Of a stretch of DNA of 61,196 bases, positions 43,363 to 55,200 are shown piece by piece. This DNA is from an uncultured Croceitalea sp. (GTDB taxonomy: Bacteria; Bacteroidota; Bacteroidia; Flavobacteriales; Flavobacteriaceae), in NCBI GenBank assembly GCA_937959125.1, contig CALGQU010000125.1, positions 1 to 61,196 on the forward strand. Direction: 5' to 3'. Every line of letters starts with the position of its first letter. The first letter of the stretch is position 1. The notes below the pieces were generated by a model. It did not search any database, was not told where the DNA came from, and saw only the letters and a list, made by a program, of their open reading frames with translations. Both the position numbers and the translations under genes were made by a program.

Positions 43363-43403
43363 TTTATCCCGGGCGTAGTCGAGGGAAACCTGGTCTCCCG
43401 CTC
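43363..43403 (+). repeat. palindrome plus tRNA-Gly tail copy
   Basis: The palindrome TTTATCCCGGGC...GTCGAGGGA (43363-43386) is joined directly to a copy of the tRNA-Gly 3' end (43387-43403; 16 of 17 nt match). This is the same architecture as the tRNA-Thr units but with the local tRNA's tail. Confidence 0.8.
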
Positions 43404-43407
43404 AAAT

Positions 43408-43427
43408 ATTCCTGCGAAGGCAGGAAT
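43408..43427. repeat. perfect palindrome ATTCCTGC/GCAGGAAT
   Basis: Eight-bp exact arms around GAAG, placed 4 bp after the tRNA-Gly tail copy. It looks like a third palindromic repeat family, of a type scattered through flavobacterial intergenic regions as I recall. Confidence 0.7.
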
Positions 43428-43465
43428 CTCTTCCTTAAATTATGAAGAGATGCTAAACACTTTAC

Positions 43466-43537
43466 GCCGACGTAGCTCAGGGGTAGAGCGTTTCCTTGGT
43501 AAGGAAGAGGTCACGGGTTCAATTCCCGTCGTTGGCT
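43466..43537 (+). tRNA. tRNA-Thr (anticodon GGT)
   Basis: A 72-nt cloverleaf, acceptor GCCGACG/CGTTGGC, anticodon stem TTTCC/GGAAG with loop TTGGTAA, T-arm CGGGTTCAATTCCCG, discriminator T. Its 3' end is copied once exactly and once in degenerate form before tuf. Confidence 0.95.
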
Positions 43538-43610
43538 CAAAAATTCGGTTGTAATACTGAATGAACGGGTTTGAAAATATGGAATTATTGAGCGGCCAAG
43601 GTAGCGCCTG

Positions 43611-43654
43611 TCCCGAACTTGTTTCGGGAGGTTCAATTCCCGTCGTTGGCTCAA
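43611..43654 (+). repeat. palindrome plus tRNA-Thr(GGT) tail copy
   Basis: TCCCGAA-CTTGT-TTCGGGA (43611-43629) has the same CTTGT loop as the GIY-YIG element terminus. It abuts a 25-nt exact copy (43630-43654) of the tRNA-Thr(GGT) 3' end (43516-43540), including three bases past the gene. Confidence 0.85.
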
Positions 43655-43727
43655 TAAGATGGGTTCATAATAATTGAAATTACAACAGCTGTGGTCAAAG
43701 ATATTTTGATTTCAACTGTTTTATTGG

Positions 43728-43751
43728 GGTTAATACCCGTTGTTGGCTCAA
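43728..43751 (+). repeat. degenerate tRNA-Thr(GGT) tail copy
   Basis: GGTTAATACCCGTTGTTGGC followed by TCAA resembles the tRNA-Thr(GGT) 3' end with a few substitutions and one deletion. It lies 98 bp after the previous copy and about 50 bp before tuf. No clear palindrome directly precedes it. Confidence 0.65.
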
Positions 43752-43799
43752 GAAAACGATTTTGTACACTAATATAAACTAAGATTAAAATCATTTAAA

Positions 43800-44987
43800 A
43801 TGGCAAAGGAAACTTTTGATCGTTCCAAACCGCACTTAAATATTGGTACCATTGGACACGTAGATCACGGTAAAACTACATTGACTGCTGCTATTACAAC
43901 AGTATTGGCCAACGCAGGTCTTTCTGAGCTTAGGAGCTTTGATTCTATTGACAACGCACCTGAGGAAAAAGAAAGAGGTATTACTATCAACACTTCACAT
44001 GTTGAGTACCAAACGGAAAACCGTCATTACGCTCACGTTGACTGTCCTGGTCACGCGGATTACGTAAAGAATATGGTAACGGGTGCCGCTCAGATGGACG
44101 GTGCTATTTTGGTTGTTGCCGCTACGGATGGTCCTATGCCACAAACTCGTGAACACATCCTTTTAGGACGTCAAGTTGGTATTCCACGTATCGTTGTGTT
44201 CTTGAACAAGGTTGACATGGTTGATGATGAAGAGCTTTTAGAACTTGTTGAAATGGAAGTAAGGGAATTACTTTCTTTTTACGAATACGATGGTGATAAC
44301 GGGCCTGTAATTTCTGGTTCTGCACTAGGGGCTTTGAATGGTGAGCAAAAATGGGTTGACACCGTAATGGAACTTATGGCCGCTGTTGATGAGTGGATCG
44401 AGCTTCCAAAGCGTGATGTTGACAAGGATTTCTTAATGCCTGTGGAAGATGTATTTACGATTACTGGTCGTGGTACTGTTGCTACCGGACGTATAGAAAC
44501 TGGTGTTGCCAATACGGGTGATGCTGTTGATATCATTGGTATGGGTGCTGAGAAATTGGCTTCTACCATTACTGGTGTTGAGATGTTCCGCAAAATCCTT
44601 GATAGGGGAGAAGCTGGTGACAACGTAGGTATCCTTTTAAGAGGTATCGAAAAGTCTGATATTAAAAGAGGTATGGTAATCTGTAAGCCAGGTTCCGTAA
44701 CACCACACGCTAAATTCAAAGCTGAGGTTTATATCCTTAAAAAAGAAGAAGGTGGGCGTCATACTCCATTCCATAACAATTACCGTCCACAGTTCTATGT
44801 AAGGACTACAGACGTAACAGGTAACATAGGTTTGCCTGATGGTGTTGAGATGGTTATGCCTGGTGATAACTTGACTATCAATGTAGATTTGATTCAGCCA
44901 ATTGCACTAAGTGTTGGTCTTCGTTTCGCTATCCGTGAAGGTGGTAGAACCGTAGGTGCTGGTCAGGTTACAGAGATAATGGATTAA
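43800..44987 (+). CDS. tuf: translation elongation factor Tu
   Basis: A 395-residue GTPase that delivers aminoacyl-tRNA to the ribosome. The G1 motif GHVDHGKT is at 19-26, G3 [12 protein letters not shown] and G4 NKVDMVDD are intact, and domains 2 and 3 are complete. It lies between four upstream tRNAs and tRNA-Trp, and is probably read from the tRNA promoter at 42695. Codons and length are ordinary for Bacteroidota. Confidence 0.98.
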   Translation: MAKETFDRSKPHLNIGTIGHVDHGKTTLTAAITTVLANAGLSELRSFDSIDNAPEEKERGITINTSHVEYQTENRHYAHVDCPGHADYVKNMVTGAAQMDGAILVVAATDGPMPQTREHILLGRQVGIPRIVVFLNKVDMVDDEELLELVEMEVRELLSFYEYDGDNGPVISGSALGALNGEQKWVDTVMELMAAVDEWIELPKRDVDKDFLMPVEDVFTITGRGTVATGRIETGVANTGDAVDIIGMGAEKLASTITGVEMFRKILDRGEAGDNVGILLRGIEKSDIKRGMVICKPGSVTPHAKFKAEVYILKKEEGGRHTPFHNNYRPQFYVRTTDVTGNIGLPDGVEMVMPGDNLTINVDLIQPIALSVGLRFAIREGGRTVGAGQVTEIMD

Positions 44988-45015
44988 GAATCATTTACGA
45001 TCATAGTTTATACTA

Positions 45016-45047
45016 AAGGGTGTCCCGCCAAATGGTGGGATACCTTT
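45016..45047 (+). other. strong hairpin between tuf and tRNA-Trp
   Basis: A 14-pair stem (45016-45029 with 45034-45047, several G-U pairs) around the tetraloop AAAT. There is no T-run after it, so a processing or mRNA-stabilising role at the tuf 3' end is more likely than strong termination. Confidence 0.65.
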
Positions 45048-45109
45048 CAGTGTAAATAGAAACGGGTGTAGCACGTTCTTTTTAGATGGAATGTAATAGG
45101 GCCTTATTT

Positions 45110-45182
45110 ACGGGCGTAGCTCAGTTGGTAGAGCACTGGTCTCCAAAACCAGGTGTCGGGAGTTCGAGCCTCTCCGCCCGTG
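45110..45182 (+). tRNA. tRNA-Trp (anticodon CCA)
   Basis: A 73-nt cloverleaf, acceptor ACGGGCG/CGCCCGT, anticodon stem CTGGT/ACCAG with loop CTCCAAA, discriminator G. It lies between tuf and secE as in many bacteria. No tail copy follows it. Confidence 0.95.
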
Positions 45183-45255
45183 CAAAGCACAAAGGAGTGA
45201 CAAAATTTTATGTCAAGTTGTTGCAGCTTGACAGACAAGGGTAAAATAGAAATTT

Positions 45256-45444
45256 ATGTTGACATACGTTAAAGAATCTTGGGAGGAGTTAAGGAACAAC
45301 GTTACTTGGTTAAACAGGGAAGAAGCTTCCAATCTTATGGTAGTAGTTGCGGTATTCTCAATTTTGTTTGCGTTGGCAACATGGGGTGTTGATACGGTAT
45401 TCAGCAAATTGATCCAATTGTATTTTGATAATTTAATAGGATAA
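45256..45444 (+). CDS. secE: preprotein translocase subunit SecE
   Basis: A 62-residue single-helix subunit of the SecYEG channel. The amphipathic SWEELRNNVTW precedes one transmembrane helix (LMVVVAVFSILFALATWGV). It begins after tRNA-Trp and ends 4 bp before nusG. Confidence 0.95.
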   Translation: MLTYVKESWEELRNNVTWLNREEASNLMVVVAVFSILFALATWGVDTVFSKLIQLYFDNLIG

Positions 45445-45448
45445 GCTG

Positions 45449-46000
45449 ATGTCGGAAGTGTTGGAAAAAAAGTGGTATGTAGTAAGGGCCGTTAGCGGTC
45501 AAGAAAACAAAATCAAGGGGTACATTGAAAGTGAGGTTGAAAGACACGGTTTTGGTGATTATCTAGAGGATGTTTTGGTGCCAACGGAGAAAGTGGTCCA
45601 AATCCGAAATGGTAAAAAAATCAATAAGGAACGTACCTATTTTCCTGGATATATAATGATTAAAGCCAATTTAGGTGGGGAAATGGTGCATATTATACGT
45701 TCCATTACCAACGTCATTGGTTTTTTAGGGGAAACCAAAGGAGGGGATCCCGTTCCCTTGAGAAAAGCCGAGGTGAACAGAATGCTTGGTAAGGTAGATG
45801 AATTGGCCGTGAATACGGACAACGTTGCCATTCCTTTTGTGTTAGGGGAGACGGTTAAGGTTATTGATGGGCCTTTTAACGGTTTTAACGGAACCGTTGA
45901 AAAAATCAACGAAGAAAAACGCAAGCTTGAGGTTATGGTTAAGATTTTCGGAAGAAAAACACCATTGGAATTGAGCTATATGCAAGTAGAAAAAGTATAA
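45449..46000 (+). CDS. nusG: transcription termination/antitermination factor NusG
   Basis: A 183-residue protein with an NGN domain (WYVVRAVSGQENKI) that binds the polymerase clamp and a C-terminal KOW domain (VKVIDGPFNGFNGTVEKIN). It tunes pausing and couples transcription to ribosomes. It is followed by a 165-bp spacer before rplK that may hold a promoter or leader. Confidence 0.96.
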   Translation: MSEVLEKKWYVVRAVSGQENKIKGYIESEVERHGFGDYLEDVLVPTEKVVQIRNGKKINKERTYFPGYIMIKANLGGEMVHIIRSITNVIGFLGETKGGDPVPLRKAEVNRMLGKVDELAVNTDNVAIPFVLGETVKVIDGPFNGFNGTVEKINEEKRKLEVMVKIFGRKTPLELSYMQVEKV

Positions 46001-46165
46001 TTGATAGACTAAAAGAGAAAAGAAACAAGAAAAAAGACACCTATTAATCAATAGCATGAAGTCTTTGTTCTTTATTCTAGGACCTTTTGTCTGAAAAATA
46101 GAGCTGTTACATATATAGAAATTGTGTTGCTTCCAATTAACACACTTTCAACTTAATTAAAAACA

Positions 46166-46603
46166 ATGGCAAAAGAAGTAGATAAGGTAGTTAAATTACA
46201 AGTTAGGGGAGGTGCTGCGAATCCATCGCCACCGGTTGGACCCGCCTTAGGTGCTGCCGGCGTTAACATCATGGAGTTCTGTAAGCAATTTAATGCGCGT
46301 ACACAGGACAAACAGGGCAAAGTATTGCCTGTTGTTATCACGGTATACAAAGACAAATCTTTCGAGTTTGTTGTAAAAACACCACCAGCGGCAGTTCAAT
46401 TGATGGAAGCAGCAAAGATCAAAAAAGGATCTGGAGAACCTAATAGGGTTAAGAATGGATCGGTATCCTGGGATCAAGTAAAGCAAATCGCTGAAGACAA
46501 AATGGTTGATTTGAATGCTTTTACTGTAGAATCGGCAATGAGTATGGTTGCAGGTACTGCTAGGTCTATGGGATTAAAGATTGCAGGAAAAAGACCTTTT
46601 TAA
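46166..46603 (+). CDS. rplK: 50S ribosomal protein L11
   Basis: A 145-residue protein of the GTPase-associated centre. The N-terminal [20 protein letters not shown] is diagnostic and the C-terminal RNA-binding domain ([16 protein letters not shown]) is complete. First gene of the rplKAJL group. Confidence 0.97.
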   Translation: MAKEVDKVVKLQVRGGAANPSPPVGPALGAAGVNIMEFCKQFNARTQDKQGKVLPVVITVYKDKSFEFVVKTPPAAVQLMEAAKIKKGSGEPNRVKNGSVSWDQVKQIAEDKMVDLNAFTVESAMSMVAGTARSMGLKIAGKRPF

Positions 46604-46623
46604 GAATCTAAAAGCAATTTCAA

Positions 46624-47313
46624 ATGGCAAGATTGACTAAAAAGCAAAAAGAAGCGCACGCTAAAATTGACAGGAACAAATTGTATACTGTTGACGAGGC
46701 ATCCGCTTTGGTAAAAGAGATAACCAATGTAAAATTTGATGCGTCCATTGATTTAGCGGTTCGTTTAGGGGTAGACCCAAGAAAAGCAAATCAAATGGTG
46801 CGTGGCGTAGTGACCCTTCCCCATGGGACAGGTAAAGACGTTAAGGTTTTGGCATTGGTCACACCGGACAAAGAAGCAGAAGCTAAAGAGGCAGGCGCGG
46901 ATTTTGTAGGGTTGGATGAGTATTTGGATAAAATTAAAGGCGGTTGGACAGATGTTGATGTTATCATCACCATGCCAAGCGTTATGGGAAAATTAGGGCC
47001 CTTAGGTCGGGTTTTAGGACCAAGAGGTTTAATGCCAAATCCAAAAACAGGAACAGTAACTATGGATATTGCCAAAGCGGTATCTGAAGTGAAGGCTGGT
47101 AAAATAGATTTTAAAGTTGATAAAACAGGTATAGTTCATGCGGCTATAGGTAAAGTTTCTTTTTCTGCGGAAAAGATTGCGGGAAATGCAAAGGAACTTT
47201 TGGATACGTTGAACAAATTGAAGCCTGCGGCTGCTAAGGGTGTGTATATGAAGAGTGTTTACCTTTCCAGTACCATGAGCCCTAGTATTCAACTTGATGC
47301 AAAATCAGTTTAA
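46624..47313 (+). CDS. rplA: 50S ribosomal protein L1
   Basis: A 229-residue protein of the mobile L1 stalk. The signature [15 protein letters not shown] is present. In other bacteria L1 also represses its own operon by binding a leader mRNA; a matching site in the spacer 46001-46165 was not identified. It starts 20 bp after rplK. Confidence 0.97.
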   Translation: MARLTKKQKEAHAKIDRNKLYTVDEASALVKEITNVKFDASIDLAVRLGVDPRKANQMVRGVVTLPHGTGKDVKVLALVTPDKEAEAKEAGADFVGLDEYLDKIKGGWTDVDVIITMPSVMGKLGPLGRVLGPRGLMPNPKTGTVTMDIAKAVSEVKAGKIDFKVDKTGIVHAAIGKVSFSAEKIAGNAKELLDTLNKLKPAAAKGVYMKSVYLSSTMSPSIQLDAKSV

Positions 47314-47338
47314 CTACTGGTAGTCAAAAACTAGAACA

Positions 47339-47854
47339 ATGACAAGAGAAGAAAAAGGAATCGTAATAGAAGATTTGACTGCACAGTTGGCCGACAATGC
47401 CAATATATATCTAGCAGATATTTCTGGCTTGGATGCATTAGCCACTTCCAATTTAAGAAGGGCGTGCTTTAAGGCAAACATTAAACTAGCAGTTGTTAAA
47501 AATACATTGCTCGCAAAAGCAATGGAAGCTTCTGATAAGGAGTTTGGTGAACTACCGGATGTATTAAAGGGGAATACCTCATTAATGCTTTCCGAAACAG
47601 GGAACGCACCGGCAAAACTTATCAAAAACTTTAGAAAGAAATCGGACAAGCCCGTATTAAAGGGAGCGTTTATAGCGGAAGCCATTTATATTGGTGATGA
47701 GAACTTGGATGCTTTGGTCAATATCAAATCCAAAGAAGAAGTTATCGGAGATATTATTGGATTGTTACAATCACCGGCCAAGAATGTTATTTCTGGCCTT
47801 AAATCAGGTGGAGGTAAAATCGCAGGTATCCTTAAAACATTGTCTGAGAAATAA
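47339..47854 (+). CDS. rplJ: 50S ribosomal protein L10
   Basis: A 171-residue protein that forms the base of the L7/L12 stalk. The N-terminal IVIEDLTAQLADNANIYLAD and LRRACFKANIKLAVVKNTL match the family. The C-terminal helix for L12 binding ends in LKSGGGKIAGILKTL. It lies 25 bp after rplA. Confidence 0.96.
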   Translation: MTREEKGIVIEDLTAQLADNANIYLADISGLDALATSNLRRACFKANIKLAVVKNTLLAKAMEASDKEFGELPDVLKGNTSLMLSETGNAPAKLIKNFRKKSDKPVLKGAFIAEAIYIGDENLDALVNIKSKEEVIGDIIGLLQSPAKNVISGLKSGGGKIAGILKTLSEK

Positions 47855-47909
47855 TTTCGCACGCACTAAAACAATTATATTTTAAAAATTTTATTTAAAC
47901 GATAGAAAA

Positions 47910-48290
47910 ATGGCAGATTTAAAAGATTTTGCAGAACAGTTGGTCAACCTTACCGTAAAAGAGGTAAATGAATTGGCTGATATTTTAAAAGAAGAGTATG
48001 GTATCGAACCTGCTGCTGCTGCAGTAGCGGTTGCTGGTGGTGGAGCTGCCGGTGGTGGCGAGGAAGCTGCTGAAGAGAAGTCAGAATTTGACGTAATCTT
48101 GACAGCTGCCGGAGGTTCTAAATTAGCAGTGGTTAAATTGGTAAAAGAATTGACAGGTCTTGGGCTTAAAGACGCCAAGGAGATTGTTGATAGCGCACCA
48201 AAAGCTGTTAAAGAAGCTGTTTCTAAGGACGAAGCAGAAGGTATCAAAAAATCTTTGGAAGAAGCAGGAGCAGAAGTTGAGCTTAAATAA
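47910..48290 (+). CDS. rplL: 50S ribosomal protein L7/L12
   Basis: A 126-residue stalk protein: an N-terminal dimerisation domain, an Ala/Gly/Glu hinge (about 33-53), and a C-terminal domain with [18 protein letters not shown] that recruits translational GTPases. It is followed by a hairpin before rpoB. Confidence 0.97.
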   Translation: MADLKDFAEQLVNLTVKEVNELADILKEEYGIEPAAAAVAVAGGGAAGGGEEAAEEKSEFDVILTAAGGSKLAVVKLVKELTGLGLKDAKEIVDSAPKAVKEAVSKDEAEGIKKSLEEAGAEVELK

Positions 48291-48312
48291 TAGCTTCCAA
48301 ATAGGATAATAT

Positions 48313-48357
48313 GGTTAAGGTCTTTCCGTAAAACGGTCAGACCTTAGCCTGTTTTTA
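48313..48357 (+). terminator. rplL-rpoB intergenic attenuator hairpin
   Basis: GGTTAAGGTCT (48313-48323) pairs with AGACCTTAGCC (48339-48349; one G-U), with inner CCGT/ACGG, followed by TGTTTTTA. Its position matches the partial terminator that lowers rpoBC expression relative to ribosomal proteins in E. coli. Confidence 0.75.
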
Positions 48358-48417
48358 TAGCCACGTGTGATGGTACACGTAATCCCAAGAGAATTCACTA
48401 TCAAAATTTGTCCATAG

Positions 48418-51400
48418 ATGTTCACAAATCAGACTGAAAGAGTAAATTTTGCATCCGCTAAGAACATACCGGAATATCCGGATTTCTTGGACATTCAGAT
48501 TAAGTCTTTTCAAGACTTTTTTCAACTTGAAACTAAATCTGACGAAAGAGGCAACGAAGGTTTGTATAATACCTTCATGGAAAACTTTCCAATTACAGAT
48601 ACCAGAAACCAGTTTGTACTGGAGTTTTTGGATTATTTCATAGATCCACCAAGATATTCCATACAAGAGTGTATCGAACGTGGACTTACCTATAGTGTGC
48701 CTTTAAAAGCACGCCTAAAATTATATTGTACGGACCCGGAGCATGAGGATTTTGAAACTATAGTCCAAGATGTTTATTTGGGGACAATGCCGTACATGAC
48801 CCCTAGTGGTACTTTCGTTATCAATGGGGCAGAGCGGGTCGTAGTTTCGCAATTACACCGATCTCCAGGAGTCTTCTTTGGACAATCTTTCCACGCCAAT
48901 GGAACAAAATTGTACTCGGCGAGGGTAATACCTTTCAAAGGTTCTTGGATAGAATTTGCTACAGATATCAATAGCGTGATGTACGCTTATATTGATAGAA
49001 AGAAAAAATTACCGGTAACCACCCTTTTCCGTGCCATTGGATTTGAGCGCGATAAGGATATTCTTGAAATTTTTGACCTTTCTGAAGAAGTAAAGGTTTC
49101 AAAAGCCGGTCTTAAAAAAGTATTGGGTAGAAAGTTGGCTGCCAGGGTCTTGAACACATGGCATGAGGATTTTGTGGATGAGGATACCGGCGAGGTAGTT
49201 TCTATTGAAAGAAACGAAATTGTCCTAGATCGGGATACCATTCTTGAAAAGGAGCACATTGATGAAATCATTGATGCAGACGTAAAAACCATCCTTTTAC
49301 ATAAGGAGAACAATACGCAATCGGATTATGCTATAATCCATAATACCTTGCAAAAGGATCCAACAAACTCAGAAAAAGAGGCTGTTGAGCACATCTACCG
49401 TCAATTGCGTAACGCAGAGCCGCCAGATGAGGAAACGGCACGTGGTATTATAGATAAATTATTCTTTTCCGACCAGCGGTACAACTTGGGTGAAGTTGGG
49501 CGTTACCGGATGAATAAAAAATTAGGTCTTGATATTGGAATGGACAAACAAGTTTTGACCAAAGAAGATATCATCACCATCATAAAATATTTAATAGAAT
49601 TGATCAACTCCAAAGCGGAGATTGATGATATTGATCACTTGTCCAACCGTCGTGTACGTACGGTAGGGGAGCAGTTATCTTCGCAGTTTGGGGTAGGTTT
49701 GGCCCGTATGGCCAGAACCATCCGTGAGCGAATGAACGTTAGGGATAACGAGGTATTTACGCCTATTGATTTGATCAATGCAAAGACCTTGTCCTCTGTA
49801 ATTAATTCCTTCTTTGGCACAAATCAGTTATCACAGTTTATGGATCAAACAAATCCATTGGCAGAGATAACGCACAAAAGAAGGTTGTCCGCATTGGGAC
49901 CAGGGGGTCTTTCAAGGGAACGGGCTGGTTTTGAGGTACGTGATGTCCATTATACACATTACGGTCGTTTATGTCCTATTGAAACACCGGAAGGGCCCAA
50001 TATTGGATTGATTTCTTCACTTTCGGTTTTTGCCAAGGTGAACCCAATGGGCTTCTTGGAAACACCTTACCGCAAGGTGAAGGATGGAAAAGTGGATACC
50101 AAAAAATTCACCTATCTAAGTGCTGAGGAGGAAGAGGGAATGAAAATTTCGCAAGCGAACATTCCTTTAAAAGAAGATGGTACCATAGACCAGGAAAAGG
50201 TAATTGCCCGTGAAGAAGGTGATTTCCCGGTGGTAGATCCATCAGAAGTAAACTATACGGATGTTGCGCCCAATCAAATTGCATCTATTTCTGCATCTCT
50301 AATTCCATTCTTGGAGCATGATGATGCAAACCGTGCGTTGATGGGCTCTAACATGATGCGCCAGGCCGTACCATTATTACGTCCGCAATCCCCTATTGTA
50401 GGAACTGGATTGGAGCGTCAAGTAGCAACAGACTCCAGGGTGTTGATCAATGCAGAGGAGGATGGTGTTATCGACTATGTAGATGCACAAAAAATCACCG
50501 TAAAATACACTAGGACTGCCGATGAAAAACTCATCAGCTTTGAAGATGACTATAAGTCGTATAACCTGATCAAGTTCCGTAAGACCAATCAGGGGACCAG
50601 TATCAACCTAAAGCCTATCGTTAAGAAGGGTGATAAAGTAAAGAAAAGTCAGGTCCTTTGTGAGGGTTATGCTACGGAAAAAGGGGAATTGGCACTTGGA
50701 CGAAACCTTAAGGTAGCCTTTATGCCTTGGAAAGGGTATAATTTTGAGGATGCGATCGTAATTTCAGAGAAAGTGGTTCGTGAGGATATCTTTACCTCTA
50801 TCCATATTGACGAATATTCCTTGGAGGTTAGGGATACCAAATTAGGTGCTGAGGAATTGACCAATGATATTCCAAATGTATCCGAAGAGGCTACCAAGGA
50901 TCTTGATGAATTTGGAATGATCCGTATTGGTGCCGAGGTAAAACCTGGGGACATCCTAATTGGTAAGATTACACCAAAAGGGGAATCCGATCCTACTCCG
51001 GAAGAAAAATTGTTACGTGCCATCTTTGGTGACAAAGCAGGGGACGTAAAAGATGCTTCATTAAAAGCTTCACCATCGCTTAGAGGTGTTGTTATCGATA
51101 AAAAGCTGTTCTCCCGTTCCATTAAGGATAAACGCAAGCGTTCCGAGGATAAGGAAGCCATCTCTAAGTTGGAGTTGGATTATGAAGTGAAGTTCCAACA
51201 ATTAAAAGATATCCTTATTGAGAAGCTGACCACATTGGTAAGCGGAAAAACATCCCAAGGGGTGATGAACGATTTGGGTGAAGAAGTACTTCCAAAAGGA
51301 AAGAAGTATACTACTAAAATGCTTAATGCCGTAGATGATTTTGCGCATTTGGTGAGCGGTAGCTGGACAACGGATGACAAGGTGAATACGCAAGTTGCGG

Positions 51401-52227
51401 ACTTGTTGCACAACTATAAAATTAAATTGAACGACCTTCAAGGAAACCTGAGAAGGGATAAGTTTACCATATCTGTTGGGGATGAATTACCAGCAGGAAT
51501 CATGAAATTGGCCAAGGTATACATCGCCAAAAAACGTAAACTTAAAGTTGGTGATAAGATGGCAGGTCGTCACGGTAACAAAGGTATTGTTGCCCGTATC
51601 GTTCGCCAAGAAGATATGCCTTTCTTGGAGGATGGAACCCCGGTGGATATTGTTTTAAATCCGCTTGGTGTACCTTCCCGTATGAACATTGGTCAAATTT
51701 ATGAGACCGTTCTTGGTTGGGCCGGTGAAAAATTAGGACGTAAATTTGGTACCCCAATTTTTGACGGGGCAACTTTAGACCAAATCAACTCCTTTACGGA
51801 TGAGGCAGGAGTACCAAGATTTGGACATACCCATTTGTATGACGGCGGAACGGGAGAACGTTTTGATCAAGCTGCAACGGTAGGTATTATCTATATGTTG
51901 AAGTTAGGTCACATGGTGGACGATAAGATGCACGCACGTTCTATTGGACCATATTCGTTGATTACGCAGCAACCATTGGGTGGTAAAGCACAATTTGGTG
52001 GACAACGATTTGGGGAGATGGAAGTTTGGGCATTGGAAGCCTATGGGGCATCCTCTACCTTACGTGAAATCTTGACTGTAAAGTCAGATGACGTTATCGG
52101 AAGGGCCAAAACATACGAATCCATTGTTAAAGGAGAAACTATGCCAGAACCTGGTTTGCCAGAATCTTTCAATGTATTGATGCACGAACTTAAAGGTTTG
52201 GGCTTGGATATCAGATTGGAAGAATAG
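48418..52227 (+). CDS. rpoB: DNA-directed RNA polymerase subunit beta
   Basis: A 1269-residue catalytic subunit. The rifampicin-binding region is recognisable ([14 protein letters not shown], then [12 protein letters not shown]), with no obvious resistance substitution. The C-terminal [21 protein letters not shown] is typical. It follows rplL across an attenuator hairpin and precedes rpoC by 60 bp. Confidence 0.98.
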   Translation: MFTNQTERVNFASAKNIPEYPDFLDIQIKSFQDFFQLETKSDERGNEGLYNTFMENFPITDTRNQFVLEFLDYFIDPPRYSIQECIERGLTYSVPLKARLKLYCTDPEHEDFETIVQDVYLGTMPYMTPSGTFVINGAERVVVSQLHRSPGVFFGQSFHANGTKLYSARVIPFKGSWIEFATDINSVMYAYIDRKKKLPVTTLFRAIGFERDKDILEIFDLSEEVKVSKAGLKKVLGRKLAARVLNTWHEDFVDEDTGEVVSIERNEIVLDRDTILEKEHIDEIIDADVKTILLHKENNTQSDYAIIHNTLQKDPTNSEKEAVEHIYRQLRNAEPPDEETARGIIDKLFFSDQRYNLGEVGRYRMNKKLGLDIGMDKQVLTKEDIITIIKYLIELINSKAEIDDIDHLSNRRVRTVGEQLSSQFGVGLARMARTIRERMNVRDNEVFTPIDLINAKTLSSVINSFFGTNQLSQFMDQTNPLAEITHKRRLSALGPGGLSRERAGFEVRDVHYTHYGRLCPIETPEGPNIGLISSLSVFAKVNPMGFLETPYRKVKDGKVDTKKFTYLSAEEEEGMKISQANIPLKEDGTIDQEKVIAREEGDFPVVDPSEVNYTDVAPNQIASISASLIPFLEHDDANRALMGSNMMRQAVPLLRPQSPIVGTGLERQVATDSRVLINAEEDGVIDYVDAQKITVKYTRTADEKLISFEDDYKSYNLIKFRKTNQGTSINLKPIVKKGDKVKKSQVLCEGYATEKGELALGRNLKVAFMPWKGYNFEDAIVISEKVVREDIFTSIHIDEYSLEVRDTKLGAEELTNDIPNVSEEATKDLDEFGMIRIGAEVKPGDILIGKITPKGESDPTPEEKLLRAIFGDKAGDVKDASLKASPSLRGVVIDKKLFSRSIKDKRKRSEDKEAISKLELDYEVKFQQLKDILIEKLTTLVSGKTSQGVMNDLGEEVLPKGKKYTTKMLNAVDDFAHLVSGSWTTDDKVNTQVADLLHNYKIKLNDLQGNLRRDKFTISVGDELPAGIMKLAKVYIAKKRKLKVGDKMAGRHGNKGIVARIVRQEDMPFLEDGTPVDIVLNPLGVPSRMNIGQIYETVLGWAGEKLGRKFGTPIFDGATLDQINSFTDEAGVPRFGHTHLYDGGTGERFDQAATVGIIYMLKLGHMVDDKMHARSIGPYSLITQQPLGGKAQFGGQRFGEMEVWALEAYGASSTLREILTVKSDDVIGRAKTYESIVKGETMPEPGLPESFNVLMHELKGLGLDIRLEE

Positions 52228-52287
52228 TAAAATAGTTAAAGGACTATTTAAAAGAGAACAAGTATAAATTTTCATCTTTATAGCATT

Positions 52288-55200
52288 ATGGCTAGAATAA
52301 AGGATAATAACGCACCAAAAAGGTTTAACAAAATTTCAATCGGACTTGCTTCGCCAGAATCCATTTTGGCTGAGTCCAGGGGAGAAGTTTTGAAACCGGA
52401 AACCATTAACTATAGAACGCACAAACCAGAGCGTGACGGATTGTTCTGCGAGCGTATTTTTGGTCCTGTAAAGGATTATGAATGTGCCTGTGGTAAGTAC
52501 AAGCGTATTCGTTACCGCGGTATCGTTTGTGACCGTTGTGGTGTAGAAGTAACGGAAAAGAAAGTACGTCGAGATAGGGTAGGACATATCAATTTGGTGG
52601 TTCCGGTGGCCCATATCTGGTACTTCCGTTCACTTCCCAATAAAATTGGATACCTATTAGGTCTACCTTCCAAGAAATTGGATATGATCATTTACTACGA
52701 GCGTTATGTAGTAATTCAGGCAGGTGTGGCCAAAGGTCCAGAAGGTGAGGAAATCAACAAAATGGATTTCTTGACCGAAGAGGAATACTTGAATATTTTG
52801 GAATCCATCCCAGCGGAAAACCAGTATTTGGAAGATAGTGATCCAAATAAGTTTATCGCTAAGATGGGGGCGGAGTGCCTTATTGACTTACTAGGAAGAA
52901 TAGATTTGGAGCAACTGTCTTATGAGTTGCGTCACAAAGCCAATACCGAGACCTCCAAACAACGTAAAACCGAAGCCTTAAAAAGACTTCAGGTAGTCGA
53001 AGCACTGAGGGAATCACAGGACAATCGTGAAAACCGTCCGGAATGGATGATCATGAAGGTGGTACCTGTAATTCCGCCGGAATTACGCCCGTTGGTGCCA
53101 TTGGACGGTGGTCGTTTTGCCACTTCAGATTTGAACGATTTATACCGTAGGGTAATTATCCGTAACAATCGATTAAAGCGATTGATGGAAATTAAAGCGC
53201 CGGAAGTAATCCTAAGAAACGAAAAAAGGATGCTTCAGGAATCCGTAGATTCCCTATTTGATAATACAAGAAAAGCATCCGCGGTTAAAACGGAATCAAA
53301 CAGACCTTTAAAATCACTTTCAGATTCATTGAAAGGGAAGCAAGGACGTTTCCGTCAAAACCTATTGGGTAAACGTGTCGATTATTCCGCACGTTCTGTA
53401 ATCGTCGTAGGTCCAGAAATGAACCTGTACGAGTGTGGTCTGCCAAAGGATATGGCCGCAGAGCTTTACAAGCCTTTTGTTATTAGAAAACTAATAGAAA
53501 GAGGTATTGTAAAGACCGTAAAATCGGCCAAGAAAATTATAGACAAGAAAGAACCCGTAGTTTGGGATATTCTTGAAAATGTATTAAAAGGACACCCTGT
53601 GTTATTGAACAGGGCCCCAACACTTCACCGTTTGGGTATCCAAGCCTTCCAACCAAAATTGATCGAAGGAAAGGCAATTCGTTTGCACCCCTTGGCATGT
53701 ACAGCGTTTAACGCGGATTTTGATGGGGATCAAATGGCGGTTCACTTGCCTTTGGGTCCAGAAGCTATTTTGGAAGCACAACTATTAATGTTGGCTTCGC
53801 AGAACATCTTGAACCCGGCAAACGGTTCGCCAATTACGGTACCTTCACAGGATATGGTTTTGGGTCTGTATTATATGACCAAACACCGTAAATCTACCAA
53901 GGAATTGCCTATCAAAGGAGAAGGCTTGACCTTTTACTCTGCAGAAGAGGTGGAAATTGCTTTTAATGAGAAGAAGGTAGATTTGAATGCAGGCATTAAG
54001 GTCCGTGCAAAGGATTTTAATGAAGAAGGAGAGCTTGTCAACCAAATTATAGAAACTACGGTAGGTAGGGTATTGTTCAACAGTCATGTGCCGGAAGAAG
54101 CAGGATTTATCAATCAAGTATTGAATAAAAAAGCACTTCGTAACATTATTGGCGATATTCTTGCCGTAACCGATGTGCCTAGGACAGCTGCGTTCTTGGA
54201 TAAGATTAAGACCATGGGATATCAATTCGCTTTTAAAGGTGGATTGTCCTTTAGTTTGGGTGATATTATCATTCCAAAAGAAAAAATCGATATGATCGAA
54301 GAGGCCAATGGTCAAGTCGATGGTATTATGATGAACTATAACATGGGTCTGATTACCAATAATGAACGTTACAACCAGGTAATTGATGTTTGGACCTCTA
54401 CCAACGCTATGTTGACCGAATTGGCCATGAAGCGTATTAGGGAAGACCAACAGGGATTTAACTCCGTGTACATGATGTTGGATTCCGGTGCAAGGGGCTC
54501 TAAAGAGCAGATTCGCCAGTTGACAGGTATGCGTGGTTTGATGGCGAAACCAAAGAAATCGACCGCCGGTGGTGGTGAGATCATTGAAAACCCTATCCTG
54601 TCCAACTTTAAGGAAGGATTATCCATTTTGGAATACTTTATATCTACGCACGGTGCGCGTAAGGGACTTGCAGATACCGCTTTAAAAACGGCGGATGCAG
54701 GGTATTTGACACGTCGTTTGGTCGATGTTTCCCAAGATGTGATTATCAATATTGAAGACTGTGAGACACTTAGGGGTATTGAGGTTAAAGCGTTGAAGAA
54801 GAATGAAGAGGTAGTGGAGAGCCTTGGTGAACGTATTGTTGGCCGTGTTTCCCTGCATGACGTTTATGACCCCGTTACAGAAGAGTTGTTGGTAGCCGCT
54901 GGACAACATATTACCGAAGTGGAAATGAAGAAAATAGAGGCTTCCCCAGTAGATAAGGTAGAAGTACGCTCTCCATTGACATGTGAGGCACCCAAGGGTA
55001 TTTGTGCCAAATGTTATGGTCGTAACCTGGCAACCAATAAGATGGTGCAGCGTGGTGAGGCCGTTGGTGTAGTTGCTGCGCAATCCATTGGTGAACCTGG
55101 TACCCAGTTAACACTGAGAACCTTCCATGTGGGTGGTATTGCTGGTAACATTTCTGAGGAAAGTAAATTGGAAGCTAAGTTTGACGGTATTGCTGAAATA

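Noticed and set aside
48418-52227. Possible rifampicin-resistance change in rpoB
   Set aside because: The cluster around [14 protein letters not shown] and [12 protein letters not shown] reads as the ordinary sensitive sequence.
53845-54450. 201-residue minus-strand ORF inside rpoC
   Set aside because: Shadow frame of the highly conserved rpoC, with His-rich and Phe-rich composition and no family resemblance.
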